64,000 nt of DNA from Campylorhamphus procurvoides (lineage: Eukaryota; Chordata; Aves; Passeriformes; Dendrocolaptidae), in assembly GCA_013396655.1 (NCBI GenBank), contig WBMV01004379.1, positions 666,597-730,596 on the forward strand, in the 5' to 3' direction. Position numbers and translations under genes: made by a program. Positions 1-10,765 of this stretch are shown piece by piece (the first letter of the stretch is position 1; each line of letters begins with the position of its first letter). Under the pieces are notes generated by a model. The model did not search any database. It saw nothing but the letters and a program-made list of their open reading frames with translations, and was not told the DNA's origin.

Positions 1-89
1 TGGTTGCAGGGGGGAGAATCACCATGGGTTGGCATGGGCTGATCAGGCCCCTTTGCCTGCTCGTCCTCACACAGGAAATTCTGCTCTCC

Positions 90-345
90 GACTTCCCAGC
101 ACAATCAGCTAATTAGTGTGAGTTTGTTATTTTAATGTAGTTTATTCATATGTGACAGCTACTAAAGGAGGGGTAAGAGAAGGTGGGAGGAGAGATGAAG
201 AAGGTAAGGTCTTAACTTCAAGGTCATGGAGAACCTTGAGCTAAATGGTCCCTTATCAGAGTCACTTGCATGATTATTGCACCAACAATTAACAGGATTC
301 AACCGCAAATAAAAGCAAAAAGCCGATTCTAAAGCAGCTGCACTG
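90..345. promoter_or_regulatory. candidate conserved non-coding element
   Basis: An AT-richer, non-repetitive stretch in a GC-rich setting. It holds a homeodomain core pair (CTAATTAG near 111) and another ATTA-type core in CAACAATTAACAGG near 285. There is no open frame of note and no transposon signature. Texture matches the other island-like blocks in the window. Conservation is inferred, not measured. Confidence 0.35.
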
Positions 346-1683
346 TCTCATTTCCCTCTTTATTCCTGAGACCTCTGAGACATGCCCAGACTGAGCAGGG
401 TTAGAGGTCCCAAGGCTGCCATGGGCACACGGCCTGGCTCTTCACCCAGCTCAGACCCGGGGCAAACCCTGCCCTGTCCCAGGGCTCAAAAAGAGCACCC
501 AGTAAAACAGCTGCTGGTCACACACACCACTGGAGTTACTGTGGGGCCGTTGCTGGATGTCCCCACAGAACAGGCTCTTGGACTCTCCATCATGCTGGAA
601 GAGGGGTCAGTCACATGGAGAGCATACAGAACCCATCTCCAGGCCTCAAGTGGTGAGACTCCATCGCACAGGAGTCCCTCCTGGCAGCTCAGCCCACACC
701 TCCCTGTCACCAGCACAGAGGTGCTGCTCCACAGAAGCACACTGAGATTAATCAGACCCCCTACAATGCATCCAGAAGCCACCGTGACAGCCCCTAATCC
801 CGTAACATGACAGCCCAATACAAACAGACTGAAACTTTAGACCTGCTGTCCAAGAGCCAGAGAGTGGCTGCTTAGCGTAAACTCCTGACAGCTTCAGACA
901 CGCTTCCCTGTCAAGGACTGCAAGAGAAATAACCCCCCGACAAATATATCAGCCCCCCACACAAAGGGAGGCAAAATGTACTCCTCCACTTTGCTGAGGC
1001 ACCCCCAGCACGACACCCACGTGCAATCCTAATCCTGCTTTCACAGGGGAAGGCACACGGTGCCCCCAACACCACCCTCCCCATCCCGCAATTACAGCTG
1101 TGTGTATGGGCTGGCACGCCCCACAAACACAGCCCTACACGCACAGGTTGAGAAGTCCCATCTCCCCAAAACACCCTGCTGTGCACTCCCCACGTGCCCC
1201 TCTCACACACTGCCCACCACCAGCAGCCCTGGCACACACAGATGGGCACAGGCAGGCGAGTCCCTGCTGCTGGCACCTTCCCTCCCCTCGCATTCCTGCT
1301 CTATTTAGGGCAGAAAAGGAAGGCCGGGCCTGGGTGCAACCGGTACCACAGAGGGAATCTCAGGAGGCTGCCGGGAGCTCCAGCTGGAGCCTGGCCAGGA
1401 CACCTTTAGCACTAGGAGCCCGGGGTGCAGGTGTCGTGTGGGTGCCCCCCGTGCCCAGCAGGGCCTGCCAGGGGCACTGGGGCATCACTGGCCTGTCCCG
1501 CTGCCTCCCCACTCTCACCACAGCCAGCCCAGCTCAGCTGGTGAGGTCACCGCTCGCAGCTGGAGGGAACTGGGAGGCAGACACGGTGCAGCCCGACCCC
1601 CCCGGCCCTCCCCCTTCCTGCAAGAGGGCAGCTCCCATTCTTCTGGTCTGGAGGTGAGCAGCCAAGTGTGTGCACCAGCCGGC
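346..1683. other. C-rich unique filler, no gene seen
   Basis: GC-rich, strongly C-skewed on the plus strand, with many short overlapping open frames in all frames that encode proline-, serine- and histidine-rich low-complexity peptides. I see no splice-flanked exon, RNA gene or transposon. Confidence 0.6.
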
Positions 1684-2229
1684 AAATGAATATATAAATA
1701 TTTATTCAAAGGAAGAGAGGAACAGACGTTCCCGAGGCTGCACTTGCCGCGTACGCAGCAACTCCAAGGAGCCTGCAACTTGTCTTCCACTCCTGTTCTG
1801 CCTCCTTCCATCTCACACACCCTGGCTTTGCCCCTCTGCCTCCACAGCTTCTCCCCTCAGCTCCTCTCTTGCCCCTTGGCATCTTTCCTGTCCCTTCTCC
1901 TTGCATTTGGGATTATTTCTCTTGAACATTTTGATAATATTTTCCTGAAGTTTAAGTTAAAAATAAAGCAAGTTCTGAAAACATACCATTTCCCTGATCT
2001 ACAAAACTAATCTTCCCAAAGATCTTCTTGGGATGGGATTTGCTCCTGTAATATTGGGGGTCTTGGGATCCATCTTTCCTGTATGGTTGGAAATCAGTAC
2101 ACCCAGCTTCTCCTGCCGATCATACAACCACCTCACCTCTCCACAAATCTGGACACATTATTTTATCTTTCCATTGCCTTATTTCCTTGCCTATGGAATA
2201 GGAGGGACATTACCTGTATCAACATTCCC
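1684..2229. other. AT-richer island, weak CNE candidate
   Basis: It starts with an A/T run of TATAAATATTTA type near 1690 and continues into AT-rich sequence around 1910-2000 with MEF2/TBP-like A/T cores. No coding signal. The middle part (1740-1900) is pyrimidine-rich filler. Confidence 0.3.
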
Positions 2230-3424
2230 GTTCCCCTCTTTTAGGCTGTCAAGTTCACGGGCAGAAGGGAAACCCTCCTCACAAAGGATGGCTGCAGATG
2301 GCCATGCTGGAGGGGACCAGGACACCTGTGTTTCCTTCTCTCGGGCTGAGGGATCCTCACATCTGCCCAAGGTCAGCACGGCCAGACCCCCAAAGCCAGG
2401 CAGAGGCCCCCAGGCCGAGCTCCCCACCCCAAATCACCCCGTGTCTCCATTGCACTGTTTAAAGATTCCAGCCTAAGTAAACATCCCCCTTCATTTTCTT
2501 CATCTAAATAGAAATGTTTTGATTTCACATCAATCTGAGGAAGCCGTTTATAACCTGCGCCTGTCACAGGGACTTTTCATCTCTGCCCAGGACAAACTCT
2601 CCCACATGCTCTATTTACACTGAGCACTTCCTCTGCAAACAATGCCACCGGGAGTTTGCTCCTCTTGCCCCCTCCCCACACCCTGTGAGGAGACACGGCT
2701 GCCCCGCTCCGCACCCATCCCTGTGGCATCTCAGAGCAATCCTCCCGTGGAAGGGAACGTGCAGCTCGTGCAACCAGGGCTGGCAAGGAGGGGGACAAAA
2801 CTCACCATTTCACTGCCCTGTCACTCCGTGACCTTCCTGCCCCACTGCCCCCCTGGTTGCCACGTGCTGGCAGCACCCCACATGCAGCCCCTGGCTCTCT
2901 CCCTCCAAAGGGAGCTCCCAAAGCAGCACCTTCCCACCCATGAACTCCAAGGTGGGCACAGCTCGGCCCTGCCTCCCCCAAGGGGGAGGGAAGAGGGGCT
3001 CTGGGGGGCACACGACGTGCAGGAATGAAAGGATCTGCAGCCTGGACAGAAACAGGCCATCCCAGCTACAGGGCACACTGCTGCAGGGAGAAGGGTGGCT
3101 TTGCAGGGAGAGGAGGAGAGCCCAACTCTGGCTTTAGCTTGGGGTCAATGACAACACACCCTGGCAGAGGGGAGAAAGGGTCCCAGCTCTGAAAAAGGGG
3201 TGTGTGGGAGCTGGATGAAGCAGCTGGCATGGGTGGTGGATAACAGCAGGAGTTACTGGTGTGGGAAGAGCCAGGGGTGCAGTGGGGACCCCTGTGACGG
3301 GGCAGGGGCTGAGGAGGGGCACGAGAGGAGGGGCAGGAGGGCCCATGCTGGGGAGAGAGGGGTGCTGGCTGGGGAGGGACAGCGTTGTCACTTCAGAGGG
3401 CCGGGTACGGGGAACAGATGGAGC
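2230..3424. other. GC-rich filler with one small AT island
   Basis: Mostly C- and G-skewed unique sequence with no recognisable gene. A small AT-rich island at about 2460-2560 (containing CTAAATAG and a CATCAATC-type core) could be regulatory. Nothing else stands out. Confidence 0.5.
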
Positions 3425-3560
3425 TTTCATATTCCTATTGAAGAGTTTAAGCCCAGCTGAGCAGCTCCGTTCAGGAGGGAGGTCCCAGTGCCAGCTTTCC
3501 AGGAGCTGCAAGCTCTCATTCGATTAATTATTAACAGCATTATTTGGGGCGGGGAGGGGG
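3425..3560. promoter_or_regulatory. candidate CNE with homeodomain cores
   Basis: A compact block in which CGATTAATTATTAACAGC (about 3520-3537) gives overlapping homeodomain cores and a possible HNF1-like palindrome half, set in GC-rich DNA. No coding potential. Regulatory role is inferred from motif density alone. Confidence 0.35.
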
Positions 3561-3954
3561 AGGAAAGGAGGGCCAACATGCTGCACAGTCCTTTTCTTTT
3601 TAACCACTGTGGTGCACGCTCCACTGGAGAGGCTCCAGTGTGCCCAGCAGCCCCAAACACGAGGGCAGCACGGCCCTTGCTGTGGTGAGGATGCTGCACG
3701 TTGGAGCCTCTTCCCACTGGAGCTGAGGTCCCTAAAATGGAGCCAATCCTTCACAGCAGAAGGCCACTGGGGCATTGGGAACACGCTGCCCAGGAGCAGT
3801 GCCCTGGCACACGCCGGGAGGAGGCAGGGCAGGCAGCCAAACACTCAGCCCCTTCCAGAAAACACTTCCCCTCCAGCAGGAAGGCTCGTGCATTACCCCA
3901 GGCAGGGCCAGGGCAAAGGCAGAACACCCCAGGCATGGCCCACAACGGGTGAGA

Positions 3955-4070
3955 GTGGATTTAGTGTGTATTTTCCCCTCTTCAGTTTATCAATAAAACA
4001 TTTTATTGCTTTTAGCCCAGGAAATGACCTTGGATTAGTGGATGCTATCTCTTCTGGCTGACCTTGGGGA
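3955..4070. promoter_or_regulatory. candidate CNE
   Basis: An AT-rich island with TTTATCAATAAAAC and CTTGGATTAGTGG cores, flanked by GC-rich filler. No repeat or coding signature. The polyadenylation-like AATAAA lies inside but no upstream exon is recognisable. Confidence 0.35.
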
Positions 4071-5194
4071 GTTCACAAAGGCTCTTTAACAATCTCCTCT
4101 GCCCTGCATGGATCCCGTGTATGTGTGTGGAGCTGGGAAAGCCCTCGGAGTGCGAGTGGGACCTGCCAGGCTCCAGCTCAGCACCGGGCAGCAGGGGAAG
4201 GAGAATCAAAGACGTGGGAGGAGAAACGCAGCGAGCAGCCAGGGTGTCCTCACTGAAGCCCTGCCAGCTACACTCCCTGCTTTCCCACAGCTGTGAGGGC
4301 TCTCCCCACACACCCCAGCCCTGAGCCACGGGGGAAAGCTGGGGCTGCCCCTGTGCCCCAGAGCAGTCTCCTGCATTCCCCACCGCTGGACCTTCTCCTG
4401 TCACACTGCCATCTCCCAGCCCCTTTGCTCCCTATTTCCAGCTCCCAGAGCCTGGTTCAGCCCTGGCCCAAAGGGGCAGAGATCAGTGCCAGTTCCCTTC
4501 AGCGAGCCTGTCCTGCTCCCCTGTGCTCACCCTCCCTGCAGAGTTCAGCTGTAGTTCTGTGGTGAGAGGCCGTGCACAGGGTCCAGCGCTGGGCAGTGGG
4601 TGACACCCCTCCCCAGGGCAGGGCGTGGGCTCTGGGGGTGCTGGTGCCCAGCTCTGGGGCTGCCAGCCCACCCGGCTGCCCCTGTTTCCCACCTGGCCAC
4701 TTGGCTGCTCCAGTGCTGCTGGCAAGGTTTCTCCAGGAGAAGAGCTCATGAACTCGGGGAGTCCCTCCTTTCCCCAAACAGAAAACAGCCAAATCATCTC
4801 TGAGCAGTGTGCATTCTCAGTGCAGGAGTGTAAGTATGGAAGGAGGGAATGGGACAGGGCAAACCAAGAGGAATTTTCCTCCTCAAGGAACAGAACCTAC
4901 AAATAAAGGGGTGAGTGCTGAGCTCTGAGCCAGGTGCCCCCACTCTGCACCAAACAGCCCACCCCACCAGGCCATCCCCTCACTGCCCTCCCCACCAACA
5001 CGAGCCTCCCTTTCCAGCCACGTCCTCTCCCAGTGTCCCTTGGTACTGGACGCAGAGAGTTCCATCCTCTCCTGCCAACATTCCAACCCTTCCAGTGCCA
5101 CCCACAGAGGGAACCCCTCCCAGCACCACAGCCAGCAGGCAGGACCCCTCCCCAGTGCCCGTCTCCTGCAGCCGCATCCTCCTCAAGAGCGAGC
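4071..5194. other. GC-rich filler, no gene seen
   Basis: C-rich, low-complexity unique DNA. The open frames present are proline/serine/alanine-rich and occur on both strands at once, the pattern of composition rather than selection. Confidence 0.6.
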
Positions 5195-5305
5195 CCTAAA
5201 GTGTTAACGGCGATTGGTGAAATGGCACAGCAGATTGCTACAATAAATAATTTACTGATATTTATAAATATTCAAATCAGCAGGCTTCAGAAATTGAAAG
5301 GGGGG
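5195..5305. promoter_or_regulatory. candidate CNE
   Basis: About 110 bases of AT-rich, non-repetitive sequence with GTGTTAACGGCGATTGG, followed by an AATAAATAATTTAC run and TATTTATAAATATTC. It ends abruptly in a G-run. Such a sharp composition edge around motif-dense sequence is typical of vertebrate CNEs. Conservation is not tested. Confidence 0.45.
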
Positions 5306-5359
5306 GGACTGAGCTGACGGGGAGGAGGGGTGTTTAGGGAGGGGAGGGGGGGCTGACAT

Positions 5360-5480
5360 TAATTCCCAGGCTCTCCAAATTCATTTGAGAACTGTTTCTC
5401 ATTTCAAACAAATATTAAATCTTTTGGTGTCAAGCCTCCAAAATAAAATATCAGTGATAAAGTCACCACCCTCCTGGTGG
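5360..5480. promoter_or_regulatory. candidate CNE
   Basis: A second AT-rich block just downstream, separated from the previous one by a short G-rich spacer. It contains TTAATTCCC, CAAATTCATTTGAG and AAATATTAAATC. Together the two blocks may be one bipartite element. Confidence 0.45.
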
Positions 5481-5880
5481 CCAATGTCTAGTCTGCCTTG
5501 ACTTTGGGTGCCCTGGGTGGCCCTGTCCCCTCGGACAAGCAGTCACTGGGGGAGCTCTGGCAGCCTGCACTGGCCAGGTGATGTGTGAGAGCAGAAGGCC
5601 ACCCAGACACACCTACAACACAGCCCATCTCATCACCAGCCATCATCTGAGACAGGAATTCCCATCGCTATCACCTACAAAACCTTGCCTTCACCTTCCA
5701 GAGGATTTTCTAAATCCCACTGGGAAGAAAGGGCTGAATGCTGGACAAATGAAGGTGGGGCCAGGACTCCTGACTCCACCAGACAACACAGACTTGTGCA
5801 GAGTCAGGGCTCCTGACTTTCACTCCTTGCCTCTGGAAGGGAATTTGGATTTGGTGATTTAAGCTGGGGGTGAAGAGCCA
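5481..5880. other. unique sequence, no feature seen
   Basis: Mixed composition with no repeat match recognised and no exon-like frame. Confidence 0.5.
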
Positions 5881-6020
5881 AGAGGCCTGGCTTCCAATCA
5901 CAGTGCAACCATCAGTCCCCCCAGCCTTCTGTGCCTTAGTTTGCCCATGCAGAGGAGGGGAATGGGGATGATTATCCACCAGTGAGCTGTACTCAGTGCT
6001 TTGAGACCTCCATACCAGCA
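5881..6020 (+). mobile_element. MIR-type SINE fragment
   Basis: A worn copy of an ancient amniote MIR-family SINE in sense orientation. The diagnostic run corresponds to 'TGTGCCTCAGTTTCCCCAT' (here TGTGCCTTAGTTTGCCCAT near 5931), followed by the GGGGATGATTAT block and a GTGCTTTGAGA match near the usual 3' part. Heavy divergence indicates great age. No target-site duplications are visible. Confidence 0.7.
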
Positions 6021-6159
6021 CTCCATCACTGTGCTGGATTGTTACAGAGGCTTTTTCACCCCTGAACATCCTACTGACCCCTCAGATGGCCAAGGGAGAT
6101 GATCCCGTGTCCTCCCCTGGACCACCCCATTGGTAACACGAGGCTCCAGCATGGGGTGA

Positions 6160-6405
6160 ATTTCCCCTAGATGAGTAATGGCTTTTCTAATGCACGGGCA
6201 GGCTGTCAGCTTCCCTACTCCCAGTGTTTTATGGGTTTAACTGAACGGCTCTGAACTCCCTAGTAAGAAATAAAGTTATCCCTCAGCGTCCCTTCTAAAC
6301 ATTTCACTCAGTGCAAACGGTGTTTAAGAAAAATGAGGACATATTTCTTCTTAAGGATGCAGTATCCCCCTTCAGAGGCCTAATTTATGCCATATATCAC
6401 TGGCC
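6160..6405. promoter_or_regulatory. candidate CNE
   Basis: AT-richer unique sequence with GAGTAATGGC, TTCTAATGC, TTTAACTGAACGG (MYB-like) and GGCCTAATTTATGCC cores. No coding frame crosses it convincingly. It ends sharply at GC-rich filler. Confidence 0.4.
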
Positions 6406-7560
6406 AGGGAGAGAAAGGCAGCGCAGACCTCACACTAGGAGCGAGCTGGCCCTCGCACAGCCACTGCTGCTGCACTGGTGCAATGGGCTGCAGCTCCAAG
6501 AGCTCCAGAGTGCAGAGTCTGTGTGGGGAGGCAGCAGAGCAGGACGGGCACCTGCGGGCACTGGGCACTGCGCCTGGCAGCCCTCCCTCTGCAGCAGGGC
6601 CCTCCTCTGCTGCCCCCCAGCCCCTGCCTCCCCCAGCACAGCCCCACACGGGCCCTTCTGCAGCCTCCCCGGCCCCTCTGCCTCTGCCACACTGCTCCTC
6701 ACCTGCCGCTGACCTGCTCTGCTGCCGCTCCACCAGCTCCTCACAGGCATTTGGCACAGCTGGTGGGGAAAGTGGTTCAACTGCGAGCAAGGACAGGGCT
6801 AATCCTTCTTCACAGCTCTTTAGTAACGCACGTCTGAACCTTTTCCTAGGCAGATCTCAAAAATGATCCTAAATGTGCTTTGATCTTGTCTACCCCCGGC
6901 TTCCTTCCTGGGAGAGCTGCTAAGAACCCACCACTCACCCCCAAGTGCCAAGGCAAAGCTCCTCGTCTCTGCCCTTCCCTTTGCCCTGCTCTGTACTCCT
7001 GTGCCCTGAACCCCCAAAGGGCACACAAAATAAGCCCCTTTCTGCATACAATAACACAGGGAACTTCCAGAATTACCAAGAGGAGGTGAGTGTGAAGAAG
7101 AGGGAAAAAAGTGGTAAACGGAGTGAGGAACTCTGGTTCTGCTCCCTGCTCTGCTCCTGACCTCCTTCTCCTTGGGCAGAGGACATCACCCAGGCTTCCC
7201 TTCTGCCCCTGACCTGCTGGGAATAGTCACCCACTGGACAAGGATTTCTTGCCCAGCTCAGTAGGCTCGGTGCCTTTTCAATTTTAGCACCACTGCAATT
7301 CAAGTAACAGCAGAGGAAAAGCAGTGATACAGGACAGACTGAAGCTCCAAAGTCCCCAGTGTCCTGCAGCCAACTTCCCAGTTCATCTCTCAGTGCAGCG
7401 TCTTTGATAAGACATTTCAACAGTCTCCTCCTCATGCAGAGCTGCTCTCAGTGTTCCAGCCCAACACAGCGAGCGGGGTCTTGGGCTCCCCACGCTGAGC
7501 AGCAGCTCCCTGGGAGCCTTCTGTCCTCAGAGTCTTTCTTTCAGATAACATAAAGCCAAG
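6406..7560. other. GC-rich filler with a doubtful MIR trace
   Basis: 6406-6760 is very GC-rich and CpG-poor, with overlapping low-complexity frames on both strands and no recognisable protein domain. Around 7125-7215 a CTCTGGTTCTGCTCCC ... CTTGGGCA layout resembles the 5' half of a MIR SINE in plus orientation, but the match is weak. Nothing else is seen. Confidence 0.45.
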
Positions 7561-7740
7561 AGGATCAGCTTTTCTGATCCAGTTTCTCCTCCGTGCCTTA
7601 TTTATTTATTATTAATTCTTTAGTCCAGTTAAAAGGTTTACTATCCAGAGGAGCATAAGTGGCCTCACTCAGCCTAAGTAACTCTATAAATCAAGCAGAA
7701 CTGCTAACATCTACATCACAATCCTGCCATCAATCTCCCC
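7561..7740. promoter_or_regulatory. candidate CNE
   Basis: AT-rich block with TTATTTATTTATTATTAATTC near 7598, then CCAGTTAAAAGG and CTATAAATC. Homeodomain and POU-like cores are dense. It is flanked on both sides by more GC-rich DNA and carries no coding or repeat signal. Confidence 0.45.
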
Positions 7741-7959
7741 ACAGGTTGTGAAGAAAACCAAGGGGAAAGACGCAAAAGGGGGAGTGAGGAGCAATAGCTC
7801 ATCACCCTCAGGTCCCCACAGGCCGGCTGTGGCCCTTGGAAAACTCCTTGTGAGACAGATGTGTTGTCAGGGCAGCTGAATGCAAACAGGGTGCCTACCT
7901 GCACCTCAGGGCAGCACACGGGCACCAGGAGGGACTGATGAAACTTTGAGCAATTCCCT

Positions 7960-8270
7960 TCCACATCGGTGTCCTTTAAGAGACCTGTTGGCTCATCCCT
8001 AACTGAGGGCAGGGGTTAAGTGAGCCCCCTCTTAAAACAGGGTCCCTCAGTTGGTTGGCAGTTTAAGAGCAATTTGCAATCCCTTTCAGCACTATTAAGC
8101 TCAGACCCAACAAAGAATGAAGACTCCTAATTAATTGCAGTGGGAAGTCAGGAGCTAAATGGGAGTTGGGAGATTCAATGCTTGTTGCATCACTGAGAAA
8201 CACAGGGCCAGAGAAAGTTCATTATTGTGGTCTTTCAAGGTCCTGCGAAGTAAATCAGTGTGTCAGCCCG
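7960..8270. promoter_or_regulatory. candidate CNE
   Basis: Unique sequence with AGCAATTTGCAATCCC, CACTATTAAGCTC and CTCCTAATTAATTGCAG cores (about 8070-8140). The overlapping TAATTAAT pair is a classic homeodomain arrangement. Regulatory role is inferred. Confidence 0.45.
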
Positions 8271-8890
8271 CAGGAGGGGAGAGCTCAGCAAGAGCTGCAG
8301 CCAGAGCAACCCCGAGCAGCTCAGCCTTGTGTCCTGCCCAGAGCCCCTGGGCACTGCCTGAGCTGTTTGTGAGCAGGGAACTGCTCTGGGCTGGGGATGC
8401 AAAGGCATCTGTGATCCCCAGGTGGGGCTGGGAGTCTTCTGTGAACCCAGAGAGCAGGCACCCCTCACACACAGCACTGGCAGCTCAGGGGCCCTTGAAT
8501 CCCCAGAGGCAGCTGGGACCTGCAAACACTGCAGTGTGACTTGGAGAAAGCAGGTCCATCCTGCTGGTGTGCAAGAGGCTCCCGGCTGGCCAGAGCAGAG
8601 CGAGCTCTTGTGTGAGAGCAGTGGCTCATCCCTGAGTTGTTAACTCAGCAGTGCTGTCAGAGCAGCACGGGAGAGCAGCCCCTCGCCTGGCCATGCGGGC
8701 ACTCACCCCACGCTTCCCCCTGCTCACACCTCACTAATTCCCTGCCTCGCCTTTCGCTGCTCTTCCTCCTGGTCATTAGGGCTCATCTTCTTATCTGCCC
8801 TGTCTCCGTGAGCCCGGCCAGGCGCCTGTGCTGTCACTGCCTGCAAACAGCCCTCCGTGGGAGCACACACGTGGGCAGGAACGTGGCCCT
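8271..8890. other. GC-rich filler, no gene seen
   Basis: Unique GC-rich DNA without exon, RNA or transposon signature. Confidence 0.55.
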
Positions 8891-9160
8891 GCAGGTGCAC
8901 TGACACACACACAGGCACACACGAGCCAGCACAGACACACTCACCTGTGCTCGTGCAAAGGGTGCACACAGAGCTCATGCTACTGCCCAGAGTAGTGTGG
9001 CTGAGACTGGACAGGTGTCACATCCACACACCTTGTACAGACAGACACATACACAGGGCCCACCAGTAGCCCCACGTGCAGCCACAGAGGCAGGGACTGG
9101 TGCGAGTGCAGAACACTCGTGTGTACTCACTCACTCACTCACTCATTCACTCACACTCTC
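8891..9160. repeat. CA-rich stretch and (ACTC)n microsatellite
   Basis: Imperfect CA/CACA tracts run through 8899-9055, and a cleaner tetranucleotide array of the ACTC type occupies about 9124-9156. These are simple repeats. The short frames crossing them (histidine/threonine-rich) are artefacts. Confidence 0.8.
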
Positions 9161-9429
9161 AGTCCCAGCGTGCTCTGAGTGGTTTATTCTGCAGCCTGGA
9201 GTGAGAGGACAGTGGGCTCCCAGCTGGACCGTGCAGACAGGCTCAGCAGCAGGGACAGACACGCTCCCATCCCACCCCAGGCCCCTCTGTACCCCAGCCC
9301 CTCTGCACCTCACCCCTGAAGGCCAAGAGAGCAGGGTGAGTGTCTCCCTGGCATTGGTGTCCCAGCGCAGCGTGTGTGCCGGGCAGGGGATCTCTCCCTC
9401 TCCCTCTCTCTCTTCCACTCGCATCTTTT

Positions 9430-9700
9430 CATGAACTCTATTTCTCTTTCCTTTCTGAAAACAACTGAGCTGTAAATACTGTTTAACCTTCTTCCCCCGC
9501 TCCCCCCTCCCCTCCGCACTATAAAAACACAAATATGCCATAACTCAGCTGGCTCAGCCGCCGCGCCTCCAACATGCCCTGCTCCAGGCCTCTCAGGAAG
9601 GTCATAACAAACGACTTTCCGATTCAGTGCTCCTGAAATAATTTTGTGTATTAAAACCTGAATCTGCACTTTCTGGACCGAAAGCCTCTCTTAATTATGG
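9430..9700. promoter_or_regulatory. candidate CNE, first block of the 9.4-10.7 kb cluster
   Basis: Unique sequence including AGCTGTAAATACTG, GAAGGTCATAACAAACG (nuclear-receptor half-site AGGTCA-like) and CTGAAATAATTTTGTG, then CTCTCTTAATTATGGC. Dense in A/T cores with few repeats. No frame resembles a protein. Confidence 0.5.
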
Positions 9701-9859
9701 CAAGCGTCCTTGGGATGGACAGTGATCCTTCACCACGGCACCGCTAACCAACCGGAGAGGCAGCGGCTCGGGCTCCCCCCACCTCCTCCCGCTGCCCCCT
9801 CCCAGCGCCACCCACCCCACGGCCCCCCTTGCTCCCGAGCCCCCCCGCCTTCCCTTTGC

Positions 9860-10200
9860 CCAATCTGTTTTCAAAGTGTGTCTGTCCTTTATTAAATTGT
9901 TTTCTTTTCCACATTATCAGTTGCCATGGAGACCTCATCTCTCGGATTATTTGAATTTCATTATATCTATTGATTTGGGAGCATTTCATCTTTTTTATTG
10001 TTTTTCTGTCAATTTTCAAAACGAATAACCATCTAATTTGCGTCAGTGCTGATTATGTTTGTCCCTCAATAGAGGTCGGCAGCTGCGTCGGGGAAACAAA
10101 TCAATGGGAAACCATCATAAACCTCCCCAGTACAATCTCCAGGATATGTGGGTGACATTCCACGCCTGCGAGAAACACTCATCATATCCAAACTTCTTTC
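9860..10200. promoter_or_regulatory. strong candidate CNE with RFX-like X-box
   Basis: The most CNE-like part of the cluster. A near-palindromic RFX-type X-box, GTTGCCATGGAGAC, lies at 9920-9933. It is followed by GATTATTTGAATTTC, ATCTATTGATTTGGG, CAATTTTCAAAACG and CCATCTAATTTGCGTC, and further on by AACAAATCAATGGG and CCATCATAAACC cores. About 340 bases have no low-complexity filler. Known: RFX proteins bind such X-boxes. Inferred: enhancer activity. Confidence 0.55.
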
Positions 10201-10700
10201 TTTCTTTTCTTTTTTCTTCTTCCCTCTTTTTTTTTTTAGATTTTTTTTTAATTTGCCCCTTGGAGCAAGCTCTGCTGGCCAGTGGCGGGTACCGTTTAAA
10301 ATCTTATTTATTTTACCCACAAACATGTACAATTTTGGACGCATCACATTTTCAGACAGGGAGGGGACAAGGGTGAGAGGAGGGGGAAGGAATTTTTTTT
10401 TTGTAAGAAGAAGGGAAGAAAAGAATGACAAGGGAAAGAAAAAGAGGAAAAGTGGATCGGGATTGCAAATTGCTTACTATGTTTTTTTTTTAAATAATTT
10501 ATGCAATTTTAAGCATTTATGTATAAATTTTTTAATAAGCCACCCTGGAGCAAAATAGCCATTAACATCCCAACGTCCTTCTGTCCAATGGGCTCGTGTG
10601 CAGGATCAATTTCCGAGAGTACTTTCCTTTTTTTTTTATGACATGATAAAATGCTTTTAAAGCAACTTACACAAATATGGAAATTTTTTTCCCCTCCTCT
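10195..10700. promoter_or_regulatory. AT-rich tail of the CNE cluster with T/A runs
   Basis: A pyrimidine run (10197-10255) is followed by AT-rich unique blocks: AAAATCTTATTTATT near 10298, TTTAAATAATTTATGC near 10489 and GTATAAATTTTTTAAT near 10520. Several poly-T tracts interrupt it. The unique segments resemble CNEs, while the homopolymer runs themselves are simple sequence. Confidence 0.45.
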
Positions 10701-10750
10701 TTTTTTTTTTTTATAACAGCCTCCACTTATTCACCAGGGAGAGCGAGCGA

Positions 10751-10765
10751 GTGTGTGTGTGTGTG
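10751..10765. repeat. (GT)n microsatellite
   Basis: A short perfect GT run directly after a GAGCGAGCGA motif. It marks the distal edge of the CNE cluster. Confidence 0.8.
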
